In this document: positions 1 to 8,116 of the stretch, one piece after another
Layout: each line of letters begins with the position of its first letter
Numbering within the stretch: the stretch's first letter is position 1
Assembly (NCBI GenBank): GCA_019748235.1
Contig: JAIEPU010000297.1
Span: 1-33,451 of the forward strand
DNA: 33,451 bases
Source: a bacterium
GTDB taxonomy: Bacteria > Planctomycetota > Planctomycetia > Kolteriales > Kolteriaceae
Reading direction: 5' to 3'
The notes under the pieces: model-generated
What the model was told of the DNA's origin: nothing
What the model saw: the letters and a program-made list of their open reading frames with translations, nothing else
Databases searched by the model: none
Program-made: the position numbers and the translations under genes

Positions 1-16
1 CGGCTCTTCGAGCACT

Positions 17-1867
17 TTACACCCAGTGGGACCCAATTATCTGCCGATCCGGTCCCCGTTTAAGCGCCGATCTCCAGTCGAAGATTCTTTTAAATCGTCG
101 CTTGGCATTCTCGCCACCTGTGGACATCTGCTTGATCAATTCGGAGGCAAGTCGGACCTCAGAGTTGTATTTCGGAGTGGAAGCAAGGATCTGGGAGGAC
201 TCTTCCAGTCGGCCAAGTCGCGCGAGGATGACAGCGAGCGAGAAAGCTTGATTCGGATTGGGTGCCGCCCGTTGTGCTTTCGCCAACAGGTCGGCAGCCG
301 TCTCCAATTCGCCACGACCTGCGGCGAGGATGCCGAGCTGATATTCACTTCGACCGTCATGCGGAAGATTAAATGCCATCGTCTTTTCGAATACATTTTT
401 TGCTTCGTCGAACTTACCTAGGCAAAGGAGAGATATTCCGTAATTGAGATAATTAGTGGCTGGCACGTCAGGTATCCGAACAGATGCTTCAGAATACTTC
501 TCAGCCGCATTCCACTGATGGTCGGCGAACGCCTCGTACGCCAAGAGTGCATTCGCTTGATGGTTGGTCGGGTCGATGGCGATGGCATGTAGAGCCATGC
601 TTTTCGTGTCGTTCCATGTGAGTACCTGGCGATGACTCAAGAATCCGAGAACTACCAGAACCGCGAATCCGATGGTACCCAAAGCAATATTCAGCCTCGG
701 ACGCATCGATCCAATTGTTGCAGCAGTCCACACGATCGCGATGAAAATACCAATAAGTGGAAAGTACGTGTAACGATCCGCGTAAGCCTGATAACCGACT
801 TGCACGATTCCGATGACTGGAATCAATGTCCCCGTATACCACAACCATCCAACCAAAAGGAAAGGCATTCGACGCACGAAAATAATGGATAGAGCTGTGG
901 TGAAGAGAAGAATTCCAACGGCCAGCGCAATCGTTGAAGCGGCGTATCCATGTGGGGGAAAAGGATAAAAAAACGAGAGGTCAACGGGAACAAAGGTCTT
1001 TTCAAGATACAACGCATAGGCGACGGCGGCGTTGGCAATTCGCTCTGTAAGCGAGAACGTGATATGTTTCGCGGAACTGTCAGGTGTTTGAAGGGTATAG
1101 ATGCGCAGGGCAGCGATGATCGCCAGTGCAAGAGGTAACGCCTTCTCCAATAACAAGCGTGAGAAGGAAACTTGGGGGAAGGAGGGATCAGATAAAACTG
1201 ATGCCGGAAGGGATTGCCATCGTCTCATCGGCCAAACATCGATTAAGAGTAGTAGGGCCGGCAGAGTGACGTACATCTGCTTTGACAGCAGGCTCATAGC
1301 AAAGAGAATGATAAACCCCGCATACCAGCCAGCGGATAACCGCTTGGCATACATCACGTAACATGCCATTGAGCCGAGCACGAAGGTCGTGCTAAGGACA
1401 TCCTTTCTCTCGCTAACCCATGCCACGCTCTCGACGTGTAAGGGATGTAGTGCGAAGAGTGCCGCCACGAAGAAGCTTGGCCAAAATCGTGACGACGCCA
1501 ACCAAAGTGTGAGAAGTAGAAGAATGGTCGACAGAAGATGAAGGGCAACGTTCGTGAGCTTATAACCCCAGGGGCGATTGCCGAATAGCTCCGCGTCAAG
1601 CATCAGGGAAAGCCACGTCAGCGGATGATAATTCGCTTGCAGCGAAGTCGTGAAGGCCCACTCGATCCCTTTGCTCGTGATTCCGTCAGTGACATAAGGA
1701 TTGACGGTGACGTAAACGGGATCATCCCACATCGTCAGCTTTTGAGACCGCAATGGAGAATAGACGATCGACGTCATGAAGAGGAGGATGATCGTCGCGA
1801 CGATGGCAAGCTGTATTGAATTCCTGGAGCGATGATCTATTCCAGAGCGGCTGCCCACGGACGACAT
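17..1867 (-). CDS. Membrane TPR protein, TMTC-like (putative glycosyltransferase-type membrane domain)
   Basis: A 616-residue polytopic membrane protein. The N-terminal two thirds contain about nine hydrophobic segments. An early luminal-type loop carries WDDPVYV, and downstream motifs HPLTWLSLMLD and HPLHVESVAWVSERKD are typical of bacterial proteins resembling eukaryotic TMTC O-mannosyltransferases. The C-terminal 180 residues or so are helical TPR-like repeats (for example LNYGISLLCLGKFDEAKNVF and YQLGILAAGRGELETAADLL). Such proteins are thought to sit in the cytoplasmic membrane and act on cell-surface glycosylation, but no substrate can be read here. The open frame extends to a GTG at 1897. 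The ATG at 1867 is preferred because AAGGG lies about 6 nt upstream. No operon partner: the next minus-strand gene upstream is separated by a terminator-like hairpin. Confidence 0.8.
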   Translation of the reverse strand: MSSVGSRSGIDHRSRNSIQLAIVATIILLFMTSIVYSPLRSQKLTMWDDPVYVTVNPYVTDGITSKGIEWAFTTSLQANYHPLTWLSLMLDAELFGNRPWGYKLTNVALHLLSTILLLLTLWLASSRFWPSFFVAALFALHPLHVESVAWVSERKDVLSTTFVLGSMACYVMYAKRLSAGWYAGFIILFAMSLLSKQMYVTLPALLLLIDVWPMRRWQSLPASVLSDPSFPQVSFSRLLLEKALPLALAIIAALRIYTLQTPDSSAKHITFSLTERIANAAVAYALYLEKTFVPVDLSFFYPFPPHGYAASTIALAVGILLFTTALSIIFVRRMPFLLVGWLWYTGTLIPVIGIVQVGYQAYADRYTYFPLIGIFIAIVWTAATIGSMRPRLNIALGTIGFAVLVVLGFLSHRQVLTWNDTKSMALHAIAIDPTNHQANALLAYEAFADHQWNAAEKYSEASVRIPDVPATNYLNYGISLLCLGKFDEAKNVFEKTMAFNLPHDGRSEYQLGILAAGRGELETAADLLAKAQRAAPNPNQAFSLAVILARLGRLEESSQILASTPKYNSEVRLASELIKQMSTGGENAKRRFKRIFDWRSALKRGPDRQIIGSHWV

Positions 1868-1998
1868 AGCTTGCCCTTTGTGGTCAGGATGAACCACCTC
1901 ATACGTCGAGTTGCTCCCTCAGTATATGTCTTGACCTAAAAATGGACGAACACCTTGTGAAGGGCTACGCGCGAATGGATGTTCTCAATTTGCGGTGG

Positions 1999-2043
1999 TC
2001 AAAAGCAAGGGGACACTCTTTGCGGGTCATCCCTTGCTTTTGA
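1999..2043. terminator. Terminator-like hairpin, 13-bp perfect arms
   Basis: TCAAAAGCAAGGG (1999-2011) and CCCTTGCTTTTGA (2031-2043) are exact inverted repeats with a 19-nt loop. The element lies 10 nt beyond the stop of the cytochrome/monooxygenase gene, so it probably ends the tetR-amidohydrolase-oxidase transcript. There is no long T run. The loop side contains AAGGGGACACTC, also found near 3545. Confidence 0.6.
2007..2018 (+). repeat. Short intergenic repeat AAGGGGACACTC, copy 1
   Basis: The 12-bp word at 2007-2018 recurs exactly at 3545-3556. Both copies are intergenic, each just downstream of a minus-strand stop codon and flanked by AAAAG/CTTTT-type arms. It resembles short REP-like intergenic words (AAAGGGGACA...) common in planctomycete genomes, but only two copies are visible here. 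Confidence 0.4.
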
Positions 2044-2053
2044 TCGGCGGACA

Positions 2054-3481
2054 TCACTGCTTCTTCGGTTCAAGCAACGTTGAGATTCGACTACGGAGTT
2101 CGGACTGAAGCTCTGAGCGACCTAGTTCACGCAATCTGACGACGACATTATCAACAACGTCCTTTGAGACATTCGGATCACGAATCTGTTTGAGGATGTT
2201 CCCGGCGAGTGCACGACGCACCTTGTCTGAGTCCTCGGGCGTTTCCGCAATTGCCTGGAAAATCGCTAAACACATCTCTTCGTTCGTCTCTTCCCCAAAC
2301 AGAACACGCGCGGGCGGAGTTCGCGGCTGCGCCGGATTATCCGACGAATTGTCATAGATACCGACGACTTTGACCTCGGTGCCGGCGGGTAAATGAACGG
2401 GCTCGCGATAGACGTATTGATCCTGCCAATTGAAGTCCCAATCGCGGATCCAGATCATCGACCGTTCTTCGCCACTCGGCAGCTTCGCCGTAACGCGAAT
2501 CTCCTTGCCGAGGTAGTGCATGTGTGGAAGAATGGCCGTCATCCAAAGATCGACCGGCGTCTTGACCGATGCTTCTACCTGATGCGCCTTTTCATTCGCG
2601 GGGATATCGAGAGTAACAGGCCCAAAGATGAACGGCCGACTCATGATGTGCCGCTTCGCTGGTTCCTTCGCGAAATAGATGCCGACGCGCGACCGGTCTT
2701 TCTCTTCTTTACCCGACGGATGCAAATGAAGCTGAACGATCACATCCCCCTTCTTCGGGAGATCAATCGCGACATCATTCGGTAAGCGCCTCGCGGCAAC
2801 CCCTGGAGCCCAAATGGTGAGAATGCCCGAGAGAGAGACCCCCGGACCACCCCCCGTGACGTAGCCCGGTTCCGGCGTCAATGCGTCTTTCGCTCGACCA
2901 AGTCCGGCGGAGTCGACAAGAATGACGGCATGATGGACAATGCGCGGATTGCCCGGACGAAATTCAACGGCGGCAACTTCCCGTCCGGCAGCTTCGCCGA
3001 GGGGTATCACGATATGATGGAAAATGTCGGGACCTTCGGCGGGAACCGTGACGTCATAGGGTGCCTCCAAGATGACGTCTGGCTCTCCAAGTCCCCAACC
3101 GGTTGCGAATTTAGGGACAGGAGGCGCATCACCAGGACTCCCTTCGATTGCTCCGCCTTTTTGCCACGCGGTCAAAGTCGCGATCTCTTCGTCACTCATC
3201 CGACGCTCGCCGAAAAAATCACCATGCCCAGGCTCGGCCTTCCAAGGAGGCATTCGCCGATGGGTGACGTTTTCGACGATCCATTCCGCTCGTTTGGCTG
3301 CGTCCTGGTAGCTCATCAGCGGAAAGGGAGCGATTTCACCCTCGCGATGACACTCCGCGCAATGCTTGTAAAGAATGGGCGTGACGTCTCGATGAAATGT
3401 CACTACTTTCTCGGCGGCCATCACGGGCCCAAACGTGATCAAGCAAGCGATGGAGGTCCAAAGTCCGTGAGTAACTTTCAT
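2054..3481 (-). CDS. Cytochrome c / copper type II (PHM-like) monooxygenase fusion, exported
   Basis: A 475-residue exported protein with a signal peptide (about residues 1-23). A cytochrome c domain follows, with heme motif CAECH (Cys41, Cys44, His45) and a likely axial Met77 in RRMPPW. The remainder matches the copper type II ascorbate-dependent monooxygenase fold (PHM/DBH family). A His pair at 183-184 (IVHHAVILVD) and a His in VQLHLHPSG (252-254) fit the CuH site. HMH (320-322, PHMHYLGKEI) and the Met of NEEMC (403) fit the CuM site. All ligand motifs occur in the family order, so a copper oxygenase wired to an electron-carrying heme is plausible; the substrate is unknown. ATG 3481 is preferred over TTG 3484 because AAAGGTG is better spaced. 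It is downstream of and co-directional with the amidohydrolase gene. Confidence 0.8.
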   Translation of the reverse strand: MKVTHGLWTSIACLITFGPVMAAEKVVTFHRDVTPILYKHCAECHREGEIAPFPLMSYQDAAKRAEWIVENVTHRRMPPWKAEPGHGDFFGERRMSDEEIATLTAWQKGGAIEGSPGDAPPVPKFATGWGLGEPDVILEAPYDVTVPAEGPDIFHHIVIPLGEAAGREVAAVEFRPGNPRIVHHAVILVDSAGLGRAKDALTPEPGYVTGGGPGVSLSGILTIWAPGVAARRLPNDVAIDLPKKGDVIVQLHLHPSGKEEKDRSRVGIYFAKEPAKRHIMSRPFIFGPVTLDIPANEKAHQVEASVKTPVDLWMTAILPHMHYLGKEIRVTAKLPSGEERSMIWIRDWDFNWQDQYVYREPVHLPAGTEVKVVGIYDNSSDNPAQPRTPPARVLFGEETNEEMCLAIFQAIAETPEDSDKVRRALAGNILKQIRDPNVSKDVVDNVVVRLRELGRSELQSELRSRISTLLEPKKQ

Positions 3482-3544
3482 CAAACACCTTTCATGACGC
3501 CCAAATCAGCACACCACGTAGTCTGATTGCGATTCTCCCGGCAA

Positions 3545-3556
3545 AAGGGGACACTC
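3545..3556 (+). repeat. Short intergenic repeat AAGGGGACACTC, copy 2
   Basis: Second exact copy of the 12-bp word at 2007-2018. It lies between AAAAG and CTTTT (3543-3562), so the local sequence can form a small stem. It abuts the stop codon of the amidohydrolase gene. Confidence 0.4.
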
Positions 3557-3561
3557 GCTTT

Positions 3562-5091
3562 TCAAACTTCCGCTCGAACCCATCCATGGGCTGCGTTGTC
3601 ACGCTGACCCCCCTCATTTAGGTAAGCCGTCTTCAGGCGGGATAACGTGTCTTTGGGAAGAGCATTTCTCTTCGCGTTGACGTCAACTTTGTAAATCTGG
3701 GCGGCGTTGAGGCCAAAGATCTTCGCCTTATCTTCCTTTGAGACCTTTTTGTAGCCAAAGTGCTCGCAGAGTTCGTCGGAGATCTGAAATCGCTTGAAGG
3801 CATCAATGACCCACTGCGGCGATCCCCACCAAAGACAATCCGTCCCCCAAAGAACATGATCGACACCGTAGTTCTTGATGTTCTGCCCTATGAAATGCTG
3901 GCACATGAGCGGATGAACCAGGGCCGATGATCCAAAGGCCGATCCAATCTCGCAAAAGACATTGTTCATCTCGGGATGGCGCTGCTTGATCTTCATCAGA
4001 TCGGAATGCCAAACGAGATCGCCGGTCGTCGGGTCAAACGTTTTCGGATCTTTGAACTCTGGTTCATTCGGCGCGTGTTTCATGGCCGAATGATAGATGA
4101 TGAAGGTGAGGTCGGGGTTGTCGATGGCCGCTTTCTCGACGTCCCCCGGATGCGCAAAGTTTCCGAGTTGACGCGACTGAGCCGCATATCCCTTGTGAAT
4201 GCTGAATGTTTTCAGGCCCAGCTCGCGAGACTTTTCGTACGCGGGATAGGTGACCTTTTCATCATCGAGACGAAATCCTGAACCAGAGCGGCCCGGATCG
4301 AAATGGCAGTACCACTTCCAAGAGTCGATCCCATACTTCTTGACTTCGCGCTCCATCTGCTCAAAGAGGGCGGTGAAGTCAGGCTTGTTGTTCTTCTTGT
4401 CCCAATAGTGATTCGGAGCGCAATTCCCTTGGGCGAGTGCTCGCTGTGACTGCGCGAGTTCATTGATGTCGTGTTTTCGCTTCGACATGAGCCAACTCGG
4501 CAAGATGTTGAGCAGCCCGGGAGATCGTTCCTTCCCCTCAAGGATTTTTCCGTCCTTGCCACGATTCTCTTCTTTCCCCGGCACGCCTGAGATGACGATC
4601 ATCGTCGTCTCACTATCGAAGAACATTTCTTTCACGAAGTTTGTGAAGCTATAAGCCTGGGCATCGTTCTTCAGGTTGAAGCCCATGTTCTTGGCAAACT
4701 CCATGTCGGAGATTTGCTTGCGAAAGGGAAGGGGCATCCCGCTCGAGAAGTGGGTCTGCACGTCGAAGATGAAGTATTCCCCCTTGGGAAACTTCTCCTC
4801 GGTGGCCGCTGCTTCCAGCGTTTCGTCGTTCTCGACGTCCCAATAGTTGCCATACACTTTGTTCGCGGCGAGAAACGCGGCCGCCATCCCCATGGATGTC
4901 CTAAGATAATCGCGGCGATTCATGCCGAGCTTCTTCGATCGTTCCTCCGAAATCTCTCCGATCAATGTCTCGACCTGCTTTTGCTGTTTGTTTTGCGGCC
5001 GGGGAATGAATTCTTCATTCGAAACAACCTGCGTCGGGACCGGAGACTCGATTCCCTTGTTCAAATCCCGCTTCCATTTCTCAACCCACAT
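3562..5091 (-). CDS. Exported amidohydrolase (amidohydrolase_2-type TIM barrel)
   Basis: A 509-residue protein of the metal-dependent amidohydrolase_2 (ACMSD-like) superfamily. An N-terminal stretch of about 56 residues precedes a Tat-like signal, [12 protein letters not shown] (residues 58-69), with the hydrophobic core AAAFLAAN. The barrel begins with IFDVQTH (His114). In the usual D-x-H-x-H motif the first His is replaced, here DVQTH. Later barrel motifs are [20 protein letters not shown] and [12 protein letters not shown]; the last supplies the conserved metal-binding Asp. The product is probably a hydrolase or decarboxylase of a small carboxylated compound; substrate unknown. ATG 5091 has a clear SD (AAAGGA, 7 nt away), so the long pre-Tat extension looks genuine. 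It lies 95 bp downstream of tetR and 80 bp upstream of the copper oxidase gene. Confidence 0.8.
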   Translation of the reverse strand: MWVEKWKRDLNKGIESPVPTQVVSNEEFIPRPQNKQQKQVETLIGEISEERSKKLGMNRRDYLRTSMGMAAAFLAANKVYGNYWDVENDETLEAAATEEKFPKGEYFIFDVQTHFSSGMPLPFRKQISDMEFAKNMGFNLKNDAQAYSFTNFVKEMFFDSETTMIVISGVPGKEENRGKDGKILEGKERSPGLLNILPSWLMSKRKHDINELAQSQRALAQGNCAPNHYWDKKNNKPDFTALFEQMEREVKKYGIDSWKWYCHFDPGRSGSGFRLDDEKVTYPAYEKSRELGLKTFSIHKGYAAQSRQLGNFAHPGDVEKAAIDNPDLTFIIYHSAMKHAPNEPEFKDPKTFDPTTGDLVWHSDLMKIKQRHPEMNNVFCEIGSAFGSSALVHPLMCQHFIGQNIKNYGVDHVLWGTDCLWWGSPQWVIDAFKRFQISDELCEHFGYKKVSKEDKAKIFGLNAAQIYKVDVNAKRNALPKDTLSRLKTAYLNEGGQRDNAAHGWVRAEV

Positions 5092-5133
5092 GGACGAATC
5101 CTTTACTCAACATTAATGGATGATGTTTTCTCA

Positions 5134-5147
5134 GCCTGCCGGCAGGC
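5134..5147. repeat. 14-bp perfect palindrome GCCTGCCGGCAGGC
   Basis: Self-complementary 14-mer in the 95-bp gap between tetR and the amidohydrolase gene, 43 bp before the amidohydrolase start. It does not share the TGTAAC half-site found upstream of tetR. It is therefore more likely a short dispersed palindrome or a transcript-processing hairpin than the TetR operator. Confidence 0.35.
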
Positions 5148-5186
5148 AAAGCAATTGATTTCCCCATGAATCAAACAAGTGACCGA

Positions 5187-5843
5187 TCAGCGTTTGTCTC
5201 TGTCCTCGATACACATGTGCCGAAGCAACATACTCGTCAAATCGTCCGTCAGTTCCTTCAAATCTGGAGCGTCGATTTCATGCATGATGATGCGGACGGC
5301 AAGGGTGGCGAATACCGTTTCCATGCTTCGCCGAACGCCTCGCTCGGGATCGGGATGACCGACTTCATCTCTGCGATCCATGATCAGCCGGAGTACCAGG
5401 CTCTTATGGAACTCTCCCACGGCCGCCCATTCCTGACGAAAGCGATAGTCGTCCGATGCTTGCTCTAAGAAGGCGCGAATCAAGGGCTGTTTGGCGCGAA
5501 AGCTTTCAACGATGGCCGGAAGAGCTTGCTTCAGAATCTTAGCCAGCGGAACTCCTTTCCAGAGAGCGGGATCAGATAGTCGACCGATCAGCTCTTGCTG
5601 CGATGCTGAGTGTCGCTCAAAGAGCGCTCCGAGGAGAGCTTGCTTGTTCTGAAATCGAGCATACAGCGAGGTGGGAGAGGCGCTCGCCTCTTGCGCGATT
5701 TCCGCAACGGTGATCTCGCGGAAGGAACGAACTTTCAACAGACGTTCGGTCGCATCGAGAATACGCTCGAGCGTCAGTTGACTTCGAACTTGAACGGCTT
5801 TCGTCGTCCAGCGCGATTTTGATCCCTCGTTTTTCGCGACCAT
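5187..5843 (-). CDS. TetR-family transcriptional regulator
   Basis: A 218-residue protein with the TetR N-terminal helix-turn-helix at about residues 25-70 (RILDATERLL..., ITVAEIAQEASASPTSLYARFQNKQALLGALF). A helical ligand-binding domain follows. The motif order and length are typical of TetR repressors that sense a small hydrophobic molecule. The start ATG at 5843 has only a weak purine-rich SD. A perfect palindrome, TGTAAC-CGC-GTTACA, lies 25 bp upstream, as expected for an autoregulatory operator. The gene is first in a co-directional set with the amidohydrolase and the cytochrome/copper oxygenase, so it probably controls their expression in response to a substrate. Confidence 0.88.
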   Translation of the reverse strand: MVAKNEGSKSRWTTKAVQVRSQLTLERILDATERLLKVRSFREITVAEIAQEASASPTSLYARFQNKQALLGALFERHSASQQELIGRLSDPALWKGVPLAKILKQALPAIVESFRAKQPLIRAFLEQASDDYRFRQEWAAVGEFHKSLVLRLIMDRRDEVGHPDPERGVRRSMETVFATLAVRIIMHEIDAPDLKELTDDLTSMLLRHMCIEDRDKR

Positions 5844-5867
5844 TCCGCACTCTTCTCTCTCTGAAAA

Positions 5868-5882
5868 TGTAACCGCGTTACA
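5868..5882. promoter_or_regulatory. Probable TetR operator, 6-3-6 palindrome
   Basis: TGTAAC (5868-5873), CGC, GTTACA (5877-5882) is a perfect inverted repeat 25 bp upstream of the tetR start codon. Length and half-site form fit operators of TetR-family repressors, so autoregulation is inferred. No other copy was noticed in the window. Confidence 0.65.
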
Positions 5883-6033
5883 ATTAGAGATGATCGCGCG
5901 GCTCCGTTCAAGCGAAACCTCGCCATTTTGGAAAGGGAATCTAAGAGACTGGGACTGGTCGATGAAGAGAATGGAAGATTAAAGTGTAGAACGAGACGGC
6001 ATCGCGAGTTGACTTGTTTCTGTCATTCGAGCG

Positions 6034-6070
6034 AACTTGAAGCCTGCGTTAAGTTAGCAGGCTTCAAGTT
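6034..6070. terminator. Strong hairpin, 14-bp perfect arms, downstream of thioredoxin-like gene
   Basis: AACTTGAAGCCTGC (6034-6047) and GCAGGCTTCAAGTT (6057-6070) pair perfectly with a 9-nt loop. It sits 24 nt past the stop of the minus-strand gene at 6094, consistent with a transcription terminator. No T tract follows on either strand. Confidence 0.6.
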
Positions 6071-6093
6071 TGAAGGTCCGATAGATCGCGAAA

Positions 6094-6636
6094 CTACTCG
6101 GCGATCTTGGGAATCTCTGCCATGACCGAAGCGACGCATCCTTCGCAATGGAGACCATTCTTGAAGTTGACGTTCGCCTTAACCTTCGAGTCGGACCAAA
6201 GAACGATCGTGACTTTCACGTCATCGACGAGCTTGTAATCCTCGGGGCCCTTGGTGGAGGGAAACACCGTCAGCGGGATGTTCTTAACTTCTGCCTCTTT
6301 GGCGACTTTAGCGAGATCGCTTTTGCCCTGATCAGGTTTGTCCGTGAGAAGAACAGCGAACGCACGGAGCTTTTTGTTTTCTCCAAGCTTTTCATCGAGT
6401 GCCTTGATCAATTCGACGTTCATCTCACTGGTGTCGCGGATAAACAAGCAGACGACTGGTTCACTTCCATACTTGCAACGGTAGCAAAGAGACTTTCCTG
6501 CACTCGGTCCAGTGATGTCTGTTACCTCGAACGGGGCGGGGGCGTCACCGACGGCTGGTCCAGACTTGGCGGCCTCGGCATTCATCGCGAATAGAAGAAG
6601 CGCGAGAGCTGTCAGGCTCCCTTTGAAACTTTTCAT
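6094..6636 (-). CDS. Exported thioredoxin-like protein with two CxxC motifs
   Basis: A 180-residue protein with a signal peptide (MKSFKGSLTALALLLFAMNAEA, cleavage after about residue 22). The mature part has a thioredoxin/peroxiredoxin-like layout: CYRC at about 51-54 followed by EPVVCLFIRD, then a helix/strand pattern and PLTVFPSTKGP. A second CxxC (HCEGC) lies about 14 residues before the C-terminus. It is probably a periplasmic thiol-redox or redox-sensing protein. The usual thioredoxin WCGPC is absent. The open frame begins at ATG 6642, but AGGAGG abuts that codon; ATG 6636 is 6 nt from AGGAGG and is clearly the better start. Monocistronic, ended by the hairpin at 6034-6070. Confidence 0.7.
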   Translation of the reverse strand: MKSFKGSLTALALLLFAMNAEAAKSGPAVGDAPAPFEVTDITGPSAGKSLCYRCKYGSEPVVCLFIRDTSEMNVELIKALDEKLGENKKLRAFAVLLTDKPDQGKSDLAKVAKEAEVKNIPLTVFPSTKGPEDYKLVDDVKVTIVLWSDSKVKANVNFKNGLHCEGCVASVMAEIPKIAE

Positions 6637-6642
6637 GAACAT

Positions 6643-6648
6643 CCTCCT
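6643..6648 (-). promoter_or_regulatory. Consensus ribosome binding site deciding the start at 6636
   Basis: AGGAGG on the minus strand lies 0 nt from ATG 6642 but 6 nt from ATG 6636. This shows the second Met is the initiator of the thioredoxin-like gene. Confidence 0.7.
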
Positions 6649-6803
6649 GGGAAAATGGAAACTCTGGTTAAATCGACGACTTCGCCGTCTCTCTCATTTC
6701 GGGCTCGTGGCACTCGTAATCTTCTCCGCTAGTCTACAAAGCTGCAATAGTTCGTCTTTACTAGACATGGCCGCCTCTTTGGTAGCGAACACTTTAGGTT
6801 TCG

Positions 6804-7628
6804 TCATCGCATGCCATCCTTTGCAAGATCCTTTCCCAAAGCTTTCGCGGCATTCTCGAATGGTCCTTGCATATGCCGTAACATCTCCGTTAACCCTTTG
6901 GGGGCAGAGTCGGGTGAGCCAGCATGGAACGGGGGGCGAGGATCATATTCACTCATCAATTGAACTCCTTGAGCATAGGCATCGTTTCGAAGTTTGCTCA
7001 CAAGCGTTAGAGCGAAGTCGAGCCCTGCGGTGACCCCCGCGCCCGTAATTCGATTTCGATCGATCACCACTCGTTCCTTCACGGGGTTGGCACCGAAGGA
7101 CTGAAGAGCACCCATCGCCAGCCAATGGGTCGTCACGTTGTATCCCATAAGTAGCCCGGCTGCTCCCAGGACGATGGCACCGGTACAAACACTGGTGACC
7201 CATTTCGCACGGCTTCCCCGATCTGCAATAAATCTCCGTATCTCCTCATCCTTTGCCGCTGCTAATGTTCCTTCGGTCCCGCCCGGAACGAAAAGGATCG
7301 TCAGATCTTTTGGGCAATCAGCGAGCGTCGTTGTCGGCGTGACGAGTACCCCAAGATCGCTTTTCACGGGTTCTAAAGTCTTGGCGACAAGATGGACTTT
7401 CGCTCCCATCATGGAACGAAGAAAGTGATGAGGTCCGAATAGATCGAGTGCGGTAAATCGGTCGTAAATCAACATCGCGATCGTTTCGTTACCCATCATC
7501 ACGCGATGAAGGTCGTCTGCGGAGCGATCCTCCTCCTCTTTTGGAACTTCCTGCCCACGGACTTGAGATAGAGCCGCTCCCGTTAAAGAGGTGGCCGTTG
7601 CCACTAGGAAATTTCGTCTCGTCGCCAT
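6804..7628 (-). CDS. Exported DJ-1/PfpI-family protein (GlxA/isonitrile hydratase-like)
   Basis: A 274-residue protein. Residues 1-25 look like a Tat or Sec leader (ATRRNFLVATATSLTGAALS). The DJ-1/PfpI domain covers about 48-225: IAMLIYDRFTALDLFGPHH, LFVPGGTEGT, and the nucleophile elbow SVCTGA with the conserved Cys, followed by THW. This arrangement matches the GlxA-like/isonitrile hydratase (InhA) branch rather than classical proteases. Export of such a domain is unusual outside planctomycetes. ATG 7628 has GAAGGAG 6 nt upstream. It starts 17 bp after the stop of the small exported protein gene at 7646 and so is likely co-transcribed with it. The reaction is unknown; hydratase or chaperone roles are equally possible. 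Confidence 0.8.
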   Translation of the reverse strand: MATRRNFLVATATSLTGAALSQVRGQEVPKEEEDRSADDLHRVMMGNETIAMLIYDRFTALDLFGPHHFLRSMMGAKVHLVAKTLEPVKSDLGVLVTPTTTLADCPKDLTILFVPGGTEGTLAAAKDEEIRRFIADRGSRAKWVTSVCTGAIVLGAAGLLMGYNVTTHWLAMGALQSFGANPVKERVVIDRNRITGAGVTAGLDFALTLVSKLRNDAYAQGVQLMSEYDPRPPFHAGSPDSAPKGLTEMLRHMQGPFENAAKALGKDLAKDGMR

Positions 7629-7645
7629 TCATCACTCCTTCAAAC

Positions 7646-8116
7646 TCATCGAATGCTCTTTGTCGAAAGTACAATTGGTGGCAGCCGATTCTCACCCTGC
7701 TCAATGGTGACTTTAGCTGCTGGCTTCTGGGTGTCGGAGAACCTCCCTTGCAATCGATCCATAGGAAGCCCACCTCCTTCTGGGACCGCCATCCAGTAAA
7801 CGATCAGGCTGTATTCGCCTGCGGGGACTCCATCGCCTGGTGCCGCAAAGCTTCCACGAAATGTGCCGTCAGGCTCCACGATCGCCATGGGAGTGCGCCC
7901 CCAAGTGACCGCTTGAGGTGAATGAAAACGGATCGTCGCTCCGGTGGGAATTGCCCCATCAATCCGGAGGGAGCCAACGACCGGAAACAAGCAGGGGCCT
8001 GACTCCACCTTCACTTCATTACGGCAAGCAGTTGAAGAGAGGACACAAAGAATAAATCCGATTCGGAGGAATCGAGAAGTATCGTCTAAGAGAGTTCGTC
8101 GCTTACTCGGGTGCAT
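7646..8116 (-). CDS. Small exported (possible lipo-) protein, hypothetical
   Basis: A 156-residue protein with a basic N-terminus and a hydrophobic segment (IGFILCVLSSTAC) ending in a Cys. The lipobox is weak (STAC), so a lipoprotein is possible but uncertain. The mature part has a beta-sandwich-like pattern (VVGSLRIDGAIPTGATIRF, EPDGTFRGSF, PAGEYSLIVYW) resembling the carboxypeptidase-regulatory or transthyretin-like proteins that often follow DUF1559 genes in planctomycetes. The start ATG at 8116 overlaps the end of the DUF1559 gene by 14 bp and has GGGGAGAG just upstream, so translational coupling is likely. A longer frame to 8152 lacks a better SD. Confidence 0.7.
   Translation of the reverse strand: MHPSKRRTLLDDTSRFLRIGFILCVLSSTACRNEVKVESGPCLFPVVGSLRIDGAIPTGATIRFHSPQAVTWGRTPMAIVEPDGTFRGSFAAPGDGVPAGEYSLIVYWMAVPEGGGLPMDRLQGRFSDTQKPAAKVTIEQGENRLPPIVLSTKSIR

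Noticed and set aside
2930..3526. Plus-strand 198-codon open frame opposite the copper oxygenase
   Set aside because: The antisense gene has clear heme and copper motifs; this frame has none.
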